From Bacillota bacterium (GTDB taxonomy: Bacteria > Bacillota > Clostridia > Lachnospirales > Cellulosilyticaceae): 5,742 bases of DNA. The stretch is from positions 1-5,742 of the forward strand of contig JAEXBC010000011.1 of the NCBI GenBank assembly GCA_023457875.1. Direction: 5' to 3'. Below are positions 1-5,742 of the stretch, one piece after another (position 1 is the first letter of the stretch; every line of letters starts with the position of its first letter). The notes below the pieces were generated by a model, which was not told the origin of the DNA, did no database searches, and was given only the letters and a program-made list of their open reading frames with translations. The position numbers and the translations under genes were made by a program.

Positions 1-1173
1 CTTACCTGGTGCGATATCTCCTTCTAAAGTACCACGAGTGATGTTTGGTTCTTGATTTGGCTCTAAACTTCTAGCCATAATCTTTTGATTCTTCATAGAA
101 CTAGAAGATAATTTACAAGATGGAGTATTACCACAGTGGAATCCCATGAATGTATCTTTGTGTGTATAGTTATAGTTTCCTTTGATTTCTCCCTCAAACA
201 TATCAGCTGGAACAGAATTGTTAATATCAAGTAATGTAACTGCATCTTGACTAACAACAGTTCCGATAAATTCACTTACTGCTCCGTAGATATCTACTTC
301 ACAAGATACAGGGATACCCATAGCTGTTAAACGGCTATTTACATAACATGGCACAAAACCAAATTGAGTTTGGAATGCTGGCCAGCATTTTCCTGCTATT
401 GTGATAAATTCTCTAGAACCTTTGTTCTTTTCAATCCAATCTAATAAAGTAATTTCATATTGAGCAAGTTTTGGTAAAATTTCTGGTTTCATATTACCAG
501 TTCCAAGTTCTGCTTCCATATCTTTAACAACATCTGGAATACGAGGGTCTCCTTCATGTTTTTTGAAAGCTTCGAATAAGTCAAGCTCAGAGTTTTCTTG
601 GATTTCAATACCTAAGTTGTAAAGTTGTTTAATAGGTGCATTACAAGCTAAGAAGTCTTGTGGTCTTGGTCCAAAAGAAATTACTTTTAAGTTTCTAAGT
701 CCAATAACTGCAGCAGCAATTGGCACAAATTCTGCAATCATTTCTGCTACTTCGCTAGCTGTTCCTACTGGATATTCTGGGATATATGCTTTTAAATTAC
801 GAAGTTTTAAGTTGTAGCTTGCATTAAGCATACCGCAATATGCATCACCACGACCTTGGATCAGGTTATCGCCAGTTTCTTCTGCTGCTGCTACAAACAT
901 TACAGGTCCATCAAAATATTTAGCAATTAATGTTTCTGCAGTTTCTGGTCCAAAGTTTCCAAGATAAACAACTAAGCTGTTACATCCAGCAGCTTTAACT
1001 TCTTCTAAAGCTTTTTGCATATCTACTTCGCTTTCAACAACAGTTGGACATTCATAGATATTTCCTTTATAAGCTGCTACAACAGCTTTTCTTCTACTTT
1101 CAGATAAACTCATTGGGAAACAATCTCTACTTACTGCAACAATACCCATTTTTACTTGTGGCATATTATTCAT
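1..1173 (-). CDS. L-fucose/L-arabinose isomerase-family protein, 3' end cut by window edge
   Basis: An uninterrupted frame of 391 codons runs off the left edge with no stop, so the C-terminal part is missing. The protein looks like a cytoplasmic aldose-ketose isomerase of the L-fucose/L-arabinose isomerase fold family. Seen in it: an N-terminal Rossmann-like part with NSLVVYLGNFGPE at about residues 73-85; a middle part with GPRP at 217-220 and AGKCWPAFQTQFG at about 260-272; then E292 in CEVDIYG, D316 in LLDINN and H346 in GFHCGNTP. In E. coli FucI the metal ligands are E337, D361 and H528. The 24-residue spacing of E292 and D316 equals that of the first two, and the third ligand would lie beyond the window. 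I chose the ATG at 1171-1173 because AAGGAGG lies 10 bases upstream. In-frame ATGs at 1203 and 1182 are badly placed for that site. The gene follows the cupin-like gene by 33 bases without a terminator, so they are probably co-transcribed. The true substrate (fucose, arabinose, xylose or other) cannot be told from sequence. Confidence 0.85.
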   Translation of the reverse strand, partial: MNNMPQVKMGIVAVSRDCFPMSLSESRRKAVVAAYKGNIYECPTVVESEVDMQKALEEVKAAGCNSLVVYLGNFGPETAETLIAKYFDGPVMFVAAAEETGDNLIQGRGDAYCGMLNASYNLKLRNLKAYIPEYPVGTASEVAEMIAEFVPIAAAVIGLRNLKVISFGPRPQDFLACNAPIKQLYNLGIEIQENSELDLFEAFKKHEGDPRIPDVVKDMEAELGTGNMKPEILPKLAQYEITLLDWIEKNKGSREFITIAGKCWPAFQTQFGFVPCYVNSRLTAMGIPVSCEVDIYGAVSEFIGTVVSQDAVTLLDINNSVPADMFEGEIKGNYNYTHKDTFMGFHCGNTPSCKLSSSSMKNQKIMARSLEPNQEPNITRGTLEGDIAPGK

Positions 1174-1183
1174 GCTATTCATT

Positions 1184-1190
1184 CCTCCTT
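1184..1190 (-). promoter_or_regulatory. Ribosome binding site of the isomerase-like gene
   Basis: The reverse strand reads AAGGAGG here, a near-perfect anti-16S match. It decides the start: the ATG at 1173 is 10 bases away, the ATG at 1182 only 1 base away, and the ATG at 1203 lies upstream of it. Confidence 0.8.
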
Positions 1191-1206
1191 GGCCTTTAGC
1201 CATCAA

Positions 1207-1827
1207 TTATTTTAATGTTATATTTTCACCTTTTAATCCAATAAATGCACCATCTTTGTCAAGACCTGACTCAGGATGTGCAATGAGCCATTTGTTACGT
1301 GCAAATAGCAGCTTGTCTTCTTTGATGGTTTGTTGTTTTTCAATACCAGTATTTGTTCCTTTTGGTAATACCACAACGCATTTAAAGCCATCTTCATTTA
1401 CATGACAAGGTGCATAGTGAAGTGTGGTTGCATAAACTTCTACTACTGTTCCGGCTGGAACTAAAAAAGCTTCTGCTTTAGCAGTATCATACTCATAATC
1501 TTGAGTAATATCTTGCTGACTTCCAAGGATTAGCACCAAATCCGTTGCTGCTATATTAATTTCAGAATCTCTATGGTATTCAAATGCATTTAATGTCTTA
1601 TTGTGACCATTACAATATCCAATTTGTATAGGCATACCCCCATACAGACTATTCATAACTTTCTCTGCTGATAAACAAGCTTCTAAATCTTTATCCCCAG
1701 GGACATAAACTACATCACTTGGTGCATCCATTTTTTCCATGAGCTTAAGAATATCGTCACATTTGAAGTCGTTGATAACTTTTCCATACTTTTGAAAGGA
1801 TTTATCATTTACATTTTGAATATTCAT
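1207..1827 (-). CDS. DUF4867-type cupin-like protein of unknown function
   Basis: A 206-residue protein without signal peptide or membrane segment, so probably cytoplasmic. I recognise it as resembling the DUF4867 family, from memory rather than a search. It looks like a cupin-type beta barrel. The first cupin-like motif is around EYHRDSE, with H85 and E89 as possible metal ligands. The second has the turn VPAGT at 123-127, then TLHYAPC with H137 as a further possible ligand. A closing strand VVVLPKGTN (151-159) and a C-terminal stretch with ARNKWLIAHPESG (176-188) follow. The closest general resemblance is to cupin-like sugar or ureidoglycolate enzymes. The exact reaction is unknown. It is the first gene of a leftward operon with the isomerase-like gene, which suggests a role in the same sugar pathway, for example a sugar isomerase, epimerase or lactone/anomer-handling accessory. 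The start is supported by GGAGG at 1833-1837, 5 bases upstream. Confidence 0.85.
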   Translation of the reverse strand: MNIQNVNDKSFQKYGKVINDFKCDDILKLMEKMDAPSDVVYVPGDKDLEACLSAEKVMNSLYGGMPIQIGYCNGHNKTLNAFEYHRDSEINIAATDLVLILGSQQDITQDYEYDTAKAEAFLVPAGTVVEVYATTLHYAPCHVNEDGFKCVVVLPKGTNTGIEKQQTIKEDKLLFARNKWLIAHPESGLDKDGAFIGLKGENITLK

Positions 1828-1832
1828 ACTGC

Positions 1833-1837
1833 CCTCC
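1833..1837 (-). promoter_or_regulatory. Ribosome binding site of the DUF4867-type gene
   Basis: The reverse strand reads GGAGG within AAGGGAGGGCAGT, five bases before the ATG at 1827. Spacing is slightly short but workable. Confidence 0.65.
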
Positions 1838-1844
1838 CTTGTTT

Positions 1845-1866
1845 AATTAGTTTATTGATTGAACTA
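1845..1866. promoter_or_regulatory. Candidate operator, imperfect palindrome at the leftward transcription start
   Basis: TAGTT at 1848-1852 and AACTA at 1862-1866 are exact inverted arms, and 7 of 9 pairs match over the 19-base dyad. The sequence has the general look of the Bacillus XylR operator (TTAGTTTGTTT with its inverse), an operator of a ROK-family repressor. It lies directly downstream of the leftward -10 element, where a bound protein would block transcription of the DUF4867/isomerase operon. The neighbouring ROK gene is the likely source of the repressor. The role is inferred. Confidence 0.45.
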
Positions 1867-1873
1867 TATCTTA

Positions 1874-1902
1874 TATATAACATTTTTATGCACAAAGTTC
1901 AA
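1874..1902 (-). promoter_or_regulatory. Sigma-A-type promoter of the DUF4867/isomerase operon
   Basis: On the reverse strand TTGAAC (1897-1902) is followed after 17 bases by TATATA (1874-1879). A TG dinucleotide one base before the -10 makes it an extended -10 promoter. Transcription would start near 1867, giving a leader of about 40 bases. This is the best promoter match in the window. Confidence 0.6.
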
Positions 1903-1910
1903 TACTAATT
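1895..1910. repeat. Second copy, inverted, of the AATTAGT/ATTGAACT motif, overlapping the -35
   Basis: The reverse strand reads AATTAGT directly joined to ATTGAACT. The same two blocks occur on the forward strand at 1845-1851 and 1858-1865, separated there by six bases. This copy covers the -35 element of the leftward promoter. It may be a second regulator site or a coincidence of AT-rich DNA. Confidence 0.4.
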
Positions 1911-1933
1911 GGCATTTAAAATGTACACAAATA

Positions 1934-1963
1934 TTGAAAATATATTTTGGTGATATTTATATT
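1934..1963 (+). promoter_or_regulatory. Possible promoter of the ROK regulator gene
   Basis: TTGAAA (1934-1939) and TATATT (1958-1963) are separated by 18 bases, and the start of transcription would be near 1970, about 57 bases before the ATG. The match is fair in a very AT-rich region. The control region between the two divergent genes is only 199 bases. Confidence 0.4.
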
Positions 1964-1977
1964 CTTCCTCTTTTTTT

Positions 1978-2000
1978 TAAGCTATGCTAATATAAGCTTA
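1978..2000. promoter_or_regulatory. Inverted repeat in the ROK gene leader, possible autoregulatory site
   Basis: TAAGCT (1978-1983) and AGCTTA (1995-2000) are exact inverted arms with an 11-base middle. The element ends 10 bases before the Shine-Dalgarno sequence. It could be an operator for autorepression or a weak RNA hairpin. With six-base arms it may also be chance. Confidence 0.3.
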
Positions 2001-2010
2001 TTGAAAAAAG

Positions 2011-2017
2011 GAGGAGG
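2011..2017 (+). promoter_or_regulatory. Ribosome binding site of the ROK gene
   Basis: GAGGAGG within AAAAAAGGAGGAGGA, 9 bases before the ATG at 2027. Strong, and it supports that start. Confidence 0.8.
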
Positions 2018-2026
2018 ACAACATCT

Positions 2027-3211
2027 ATGCTTATTGCTAATCAAGAACTGATTCGTGATATCAATTCACGCCTCGTACTCACTCAGATTATAAATCATGG
2101 TCCTGTATCTCGTGCAGCTCTGGCTAAGAAACTTGGGCTTACAAAAGCAACTATCTCAGCCATCGTGCAAGATCTTATAGATAAATATTTAGTCGTTGAG
2201 TTAGGGAGTGTTAATACCTCCAGGGGTAGAAAACCCATTTTGCTTAGTTTTAATCCCTATTGCGGCTACGCTATTACAATTGATATAGAGCAAGAGTATC
2301 TTACCTTTATGACTTGCCATTTAAAGGGTGAGCATGCTAAAGTCATGCGTTATCCTAATAATAAATCTGCAGATGAAATCGTTGATTATCTGGTTACACT
2401 TATCGAAGAACAAATAGCCACTTTACCTGCTGCGCCTTATGGGGTTGTAGGTATTTGTCTAGGTATCCATGGGGTTGTTAACCATAATAAGGTCACTTTT
2501 TCTCCCTATAGTCCTTACGAGGGAGTTGATTTCGCCGGCTTACTAGAAGCCCATTTTTCTGTTCCCGTTTATCTAGAAAACGAAGCAAACTTATCCATTA
2601 TTAGCGAAAAGACATTTTGTTATCATTATGCAAATATGGTCGGCATTAGCATTCACTCAGGTATTGGTCTAGGGCTTATTATTAATCATACGCTTTTCTC
2701 AGGGTATAACGGAAATGCAGGTGAGCTTGGTCATACCATTGTTGAGGTAAATGGCAAACCATGCCCATGTGGTAATCATGGATGCTTTGAACAATATACC
2801 TCTGAGCGTTCTCTTCTTCTATTATTTGCGGAAAAAAAGAATTTACCTAGCTCTACCCTTAAAATGTTAGCAGATGCCTATAAAAACCAAGACGTGGATG
2901 CAATAGAGGTAATTGAGCAATTTGTCAAATACATGGCAATCGGTATCAATAATATCCTCAACATCTATAATCCCGATGTGATTGTCATTAATAGCGCCTT
3001 GATTGCCAAGCTTCCATTTTTGATTGATGAGATGACTGCTCTTCTGAAAAATAGAATGCGTAATTTCTGTCATCTTATTCCTTCTGGCCTGCAAGATACC
3101 TCTATTTTGTTAGGTGGGATTTGTATCTGTATTAAGAATTTCTTGGGCTTGAAAGATCTTAATTTTAAAATAGATCATGTGATAGATCACCCTGTAGTAT
3201 CTAATGATTAA
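2027..3211 (+). CDS. ROK-family transcriptional repressor, XylR/NagC type
   Basis: A 394-residue sugar-responsive DNA-binding protein of usual family length. Residues about 13-76 form a winged helix-turn-helix: RAALAKKLGLTKATISAIV at about 29-47 is the HTH, and SRGRKP at 65-70 is the wing often seen in XylR/NagC proteins. The rest is a ROK sugar-kinase-like fold. E233-L-G-H236 in the GELGH motif is the expected sugar-contacting pair, and C246, C248 and C253 in CPCGNHGC with H236 form the ROK zinc site. Kinase function looks lost: the phosphate-binding DIGGT motif is replaced by DIEQE near 86-90, and the catalytic Asp position in the ENDAN-type motif is Glu (ENEAN, 184-188). So it should bind a sugar without phosphorylating it and release DNA in response. 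It is divergent from the DUF4867/isomerase operon, its probable target. It could be a xylose repressor, given the xylanase downstream, but the effector cannot be read from sequence, so no symbol is given. Confidence 0.93.
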   Translation: MLIANQELIRDINSRLVLTQIINHGPVSRAALAKKLGLTKATISAIVQDLIDKYLVVELGSVNTSRGRKPILLSFNPYCGYAITIDIEQEYLTFMTCHLKGEHAKVMRYPNNKSADEIVDYLVTLIEEQIATLPAAPYGVVGICLGIHGVVNHNKVTFSPYSPYEGVDFAGLLEAHFSVPVYLENEANLSIISEKTFCYHYANMVGISIHSGIGLGLIINHTLFSGYNGNAGELGHTIVEVNGKPCPCGNHGCFEQYTSERSLLLLFAEKKNLPSSTLKMLADAYKNQDVDAIEVIEQFVKYMAIGINNILNIYNPDVIVINSALIAKLPFLIDEMTALLKNRMRNFCHLIPSGLQDTSILLGGICICIKNFLGLKDLNFKIDHVIDHPVVSND

Positions 3212-3220
3212 GATAAATCT

Positions 3221-3254
3221 ACAACTCATCATTATTCTGATGAGTTGTTTTTTT
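3221..3254 (+). terminator. Intrinsic terminator after the ROK gene
   Basis: An 11-base perfect stem (3221-3231 paired with 3238-3248) with a 6-base loop, followed by a T run through 3254. It starts 9 bases after the ROK stop codon. It separates the regulator from the xylanase gene, which therefore needs its own promoter. Confidence 0.92.
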
Positions 3255-3468
3255 GTAGAAAAATTTTTCTTAACTTTGACAAACTATAAATAATAAATTG
3301 ATCCAACTTCTATAATTTTAGATGTTTTTAATATATTTATATTGTACAAAATATTTTTTATTAGCGCTAATCTATAAAAGATGGCTCTATACGTAATCAT
3401 TATACCTCATTTTGACCACAATATACACCACACACTTCGAATAGTTCCATCATATTTTTATTTTAATT
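3255..3468. other. AT-rich intergenic region upstream of the xylanase gene
   Basis: No coding frame is supported here. It must carry the xylanase promoter, but no well-spaced -35/-10 pair stands out. A TTGACA at 3276-3281 and a TATAAT at 3311-3316 are each perfect hexamers but are 29 bases apart. TTGTAC at 3342-3347 and TATAAA at 3373-3378 are 25 apart. The one clear element is the palindrome at 3360-3371, listed separately. Confidence 0.5.
3360..3371. promoter_or_regulatory. Perfect palindrome ATTAGCGCTAAT, LacI-family-type operator candidate
   Basis: Twelve bases with full dyad symmetry around a central CG, the typical centre of LacI/CcpA-family operators. It shares the AGCGCT core of catabolite-responsive elements but departs from the cre consensus at its outer positions, so a dedicated LacI-family regulator is at least as likely as CcpA. 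It lies 110 bases before the xylanase start, where promoter elements are expected, and is a conspicuous GC-containing island in AT-rich DNA. Confidence 0.5.
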
Positions 3469-3475
3469 AAGGAGG
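3469..3475 (+). promoter_or_regulatory. Ribosome binding site of the xylanase gene
   Basis: AAGGAGG, six bases before the ATG at 3482. An in-frame ATG at 3476 directly abuts this site and cannot be used with it, so 3482 is the start. Confidence 0.85.
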
Positions 3476-3481
3476 ATGCAC

Positions 3482-5742
3482 ATGATTAAGGCAAGAAAAC
3501 CAATGGCATATCTTACCGCTTCAATGATGCTTTTTAGTTCAATCGCAGGGATGAGTTCTACTATTTTGGCTCAAGAAACAACACAAAGCGGCCTCAGTTA
3601 TAGCTTTGACAAAGACTCTGAAGGTTGGATTGCAAGAGGCGATGCCCAAACCCAGATTAAAACTGAAAGTCAAGGACTTACAAATAAGTCAGGCGATCAA
3701 TGTTTGTTTGTGACTGGTAGATCACAGGGCTGGCATGGTATTCAAAAAGATCTAACGGATAAACTCCAAAAAGGACAAACTTATACCTTTGGTTTATGGG
3801 TTAAATATACAGAGGGTAATCAGACCGAAGAACTAAAACTTACTTTAGAAAACGGTGGCGCTAACCCCTATATCACTATAGCTTCTAACTCAGGCGTTAA
3901 AAAAGGTGAATGGACCTATTTAAGTGGTAAGATAGCTATTCCAAATGATATACAAAGCGCTAATGTCTATGTTGAAGCAACTAATCCGACGCTCAACTTT
4001 TATTTAGATGCGCTCACTATAGACGGCTCTTTTGAAAGTGCAAATAACACCTCCAAATTAACAACTGCAATCGAGCAAGATATCCCTTCTTTAAAAGATG
4101 AATATAAAGATTACTTCAAATTTGGAACAGCTATTTCTTCAAATCACTTAAATGACTTAGAACAGGAGCTGACAGCCAAACACTTTAATAGCATCACCTG
4201 TGAAAATGCAATGAAACCTGAAGCTATGCTAGATTATGATGCAACGATTGCATATATGAAGAAAAATGGAAATGATCAAACCCACCCACAGGTAAGTCTA
4301 TCTGCTGATGCAAGGGCTATCTTAGATTTTGCAAGTGCCCATGATATTCCTGTAAGAGGCCATGTTCTGGTATGGCACTCCCAAACACCAAACTGGCTAT
4401 TCACCAAAAATTATTCAAAAGCAGCTAACGCACCACTTGTTTCTAAGGAAATTATGCTAAAAAGATTGGAAAACTATATTACGGCTGTCTTCAAAACCTT
4501 AGCAACCGAATACCCTGATGTTAATTTCTACGCCTTTGATGTGGTAAATGAAGCGATTAATCCAGATACACCAAACGGACTACGTGCAGCAGCTAAAGTA
4601 GCTACTACTTCTGGAGATGATGGTAATAATGAAAATGCTAATCTCTCCATGTGGATGACTACGATAGGTGAAGAACATATTGAAAAAGCCTTTGTCTATG
4701 CCAGAGCAGCTGCTAATAAATATCTTCCAAATACCAAACTTGCATATAACGACTACAATGAATGTGACAGCAAAAAATCTGACCTTATCTATAAGCTGTG
4801 CAAAAAGCTCTATGACAAAGGCCTCCTAGATATTGTAGGAATGCAAGGACATTATAGCATGACCTCACCAAGTCCTGCTCAATTTGAAGATGCTATAAGA
4901 AAGTATGCTTCTATTGGTAAGAACATCGAGATTCAAATTACAGAATTAGACATTACCCAGGCAGATTATTCTGAAGAAAGCTTATTAAAACAAGCTTATC
5001 GCTACAAAACCTTCTTTGACATTATGAAGAAACTAGAAAATGAAAAAGCTGCAAATATTACTTCTTGCGTCGTTTGGGGCGTAAAGGATGATGAATCTTG
5101 GAGAAGTGACAACTTGCCACTTTTATTTGATAAAGATTATAAGGCAAAACCTGCTTTTTGGGCAATTACCGATGCCAGTAAGTTACCCGTACTATCTCAA
5201 GAAGTAAAGGCATATAGTACTGTTAATAACGAGGTAGAGCAAGCTTTCCTTGTTCAAAACGGAACTTTACTTCAATCTTCAGATGGCACTGAGCTTGCCA
5301 CCTTTAAAGTCGCATGGGACAGTAACAATATCTATGTAAATGTAGTACCTAAAAATAACCTTAAGGGTAAAAAAGGAACAATTACACTATTTGTAGAAGA
5401 CGCAAAGAAAAATGTTAGCTTAGCAGAAGGCAGTTTCATCAAACTTCCTTTATCCAATAAGATAGCAATAGGTGACAAAATAAGCTTTGATCTCTCTATT
5501 CAAGTAGATGGTCAAATAGCTACCTGGAATAATATTGCATATGATGGTACAGCTCAGCCAGATAAAGCTGCCTTTGGTAAGCTACTCATCACATTTACGC
5601 CTAAATTGTCAACCGCATTAAAAGGTACGCCTACTATTGATGGCAATATTGATAAACTGTGGGACAATGCTAAAACGATCAATGTCAATACTTTCTCTGT
5701 AGGTCAATCTGGAGCTACTGCTACAGCAAAAGCATTATGGGA
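3482..5742 (+). CDS. Secreted multi-modular GH10 endo-beta-1,4-xylanase, 3' end cut by window edge
   Basis: The frame is open for 753 codons to the right edge. The enzyme would hydrolyse internal beta-1,4-xylosidic bonds of xylan outside the cell. Residues 1-30 are a signal peptide: KARK, a hydrophobic stretch, probable cleavage after ILA30. Residues about 38-182 form a beta-sandwich module of the CBM4/9/22 type, beginning SFDKDSEGW and ending FYLDALTIDG. Residues about 201-564 are the GH10 barrel: ENAMKPE (241-247), GHVLVWHSQTP (293-303), acid/base E357 in DVVNEA, NDYN (423-426), GMQGHY (453-458), nucleophile E488 in ITELDI, and WGVKDDESWR (532-541). Both catalytic glutamates are intact. Residues about 566-710 look like a degenerate CBM9-like module (W612, GDKISFDL at 664-671, FGKLLITF near 698-705). 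A second, more typical CBM9 module begins near 715 with GTPTIDGNIDKLW and is cut off. Family knowledge suggests further modules or a cell-wall anchor may follow, but that is not visible. It is transcribed apart from the ROK gene because of the terminator between them. Confidence 0.93.
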   Translation, partial: MIKARKPMAYLTASMMLFSSIAGMSSTILAQETTQSGLSYSFDKDSEGWIARGDAQTQIKTESQGLTNKSGDQCLFVTGRSQGWHGIQKDLTDKLQKGQTYTFGLWVKYTEGNQTEELKLTLENGGANPYITIASNSGVKKGEWTYLSGKIAIPNDIQSANVYVEATNPTLNFYLDALTIDGSFESANNTSKLTTAIEQDIPSLKDEYKDYFKFGTAISSNHLNDLEQELTAKHFNSITCENAMKPEAMLDYDATIAYMKKNGNDQTHPQVSLSADARAILDFASAHDIPVRGHVLVWHSQTPNWLFTKNYSKAANAPLVSKEIMLKRLENYITAVFKTLATEYPDVNFYAFDVVNEAINPDTPNGLRAAAKVATTSGDDGNNENANLSMWMTTIGEEHIEKAFVYARAAANKYLPNTKLAYNDYNECDSKKSDLIYKLCKKLYDKGLLDIVGMQGHYSMTSPSPAQFEDAIRKYASIGKNIEIQITELDITQADYSEESLLKQAYRYKTFFDIMKKLENEKAANITSCVVWGVKDDESWRSDNLPLLFDKDYKAKPAFWAITDASKLPVLSQEVKAYSTVNNEVEQAFLVQNGTLLQSSDGTELATFKVAWDSNNIYVNVVPKNNLKGKKGTITLFVEDAKKNVSLAEGSFIKLPLSNKIAIGDKISFDLSIQVDGQIATWNNIAYDGTAQPDKAAFGKLLITFTPKLSTALKGTPTIDGNIDKLWDNAKTINVNTFSVGQSGATATAKALW

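Noticed and set aside
93..275. Short reverse-strand open frame of 60 codons
   Set aside because: It lies wholly inside the isomerase-like gene in another frame, has no ribosome binding site, and has a low-complexity hydrophobic composition.
1182..1203. Alternative in-frame starts for the isomerase-like gene at 1203 and 1182
   Set aside because: The first lies upstream of the AAGGAGG site and the second only one base from it. The ATG at 1173 is correctly spaced.
1172..1405. Forward open frame of 77 codons
   Set aside because: It is antisense to the DUF4867-type gene, which has recognisable motifs and a ribosome binding site. This frame has neither.
1961..1980. Pyrimidine-rich tract ending in eight T as a terminator
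   Set aside because: No stable stem precedes the T run, and it lies upstream of a gene rather than after one.
2867..3094. Reverse open frame of 75 codons
   Set aside because: It is a shadow inside the ROK gene with no start signal or recognisable sequence.
3257..3270. Palindrome AGAAAAATTTTTCT after the terminator
   Set aside because: An A-run next to a T-run gives such symmetry by chance in AT-rich DNA, and no GC pairs would stabilise a hairpin.
3276..3316. Perfect TTGACA and TATAAT hexamers as a xylanase promoter
   Set aside because: They are 29 bases apart, far beyond the usual 16-18, and neither has a good partner at the right distance.
3330..3343. Palindrome AATATATTTATATT
   Set aside because: It is made only of A and T in a very AT-rich spacer. 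Such symmetry is expected by chance.
1..5742. CRISPR arrays, insertion sequences, tRNA or rRNA genes
   Set aside because: No regularly spaced direct repeats, transposase-like frames with terminal repeats, or structural RNA signatures were seen on either strand.

Overview
The window comes from a low-GC Firmicute, most plausibly a plant-polysaccharide-degrading anaerobic clostridium (Lachnospiraceae or Cellulosilyticum-like). The evidence is the AT-rich codon use, strong AGGAGG-type ribosome binding sites, very AT-rich intergenic DNA, and a secreted multi-modular xylanase next to a ROK regulator. The genus is an inference from gene content and style. No marker gene is present to fix it.

Layout. 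Bases 1-1827 hold a two-gene leftward operon: a small cupin-like DUF4867-type protein (1207-1827) followed after 33 bases by an L-fucose/L-arabinose isomerase-like protein (1-1173), which runs off the left edge. Bases 1828-2026 are a divergent control region with a good leftward extended -10 promoter, a repeated AATTAGT/ATTGAACT motif that brackets this promoter, and a weaker rightward promoter. Bases 2027-3211 encode a ROK-family (XylR/NagC-type) sugar-responsive repressor, closed by a strong intrinsic terminator (3221-3254). Bases 3255-3481 are AT-rich non-coding DNA with a perfect 12-base palindrome of LacI-family operator type. Bases 3482-5742 encode a secreted GH10 endo-beta-1,4-xylanase with an N-terminal carbohydrate-binding module and CBM9-like C-terminal modules. 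It runs off the right edge.

How the genes may work together (inference): the xylanase cuts xylan outside the cell, released sugars are imported by transporters not in this window, and the isomerase-like enzyme with its cupin partner would act on a pentose or deoxy-hexose inside the cell. The divergently transcribed ROK protein is the obvious candidate repressor of the isomerase operon. The xylanase gene has its own upstream region and probably a different, LacI-type control site.

No mobile element, CRISPR array, tRNA or rRNA gene was seen. The less ordinary points are the uncharacterised cupin/isomerase pair, the repeated motif around its promoter, and the degenerate module between the GH10 and CBM9 parts of the xylanase.
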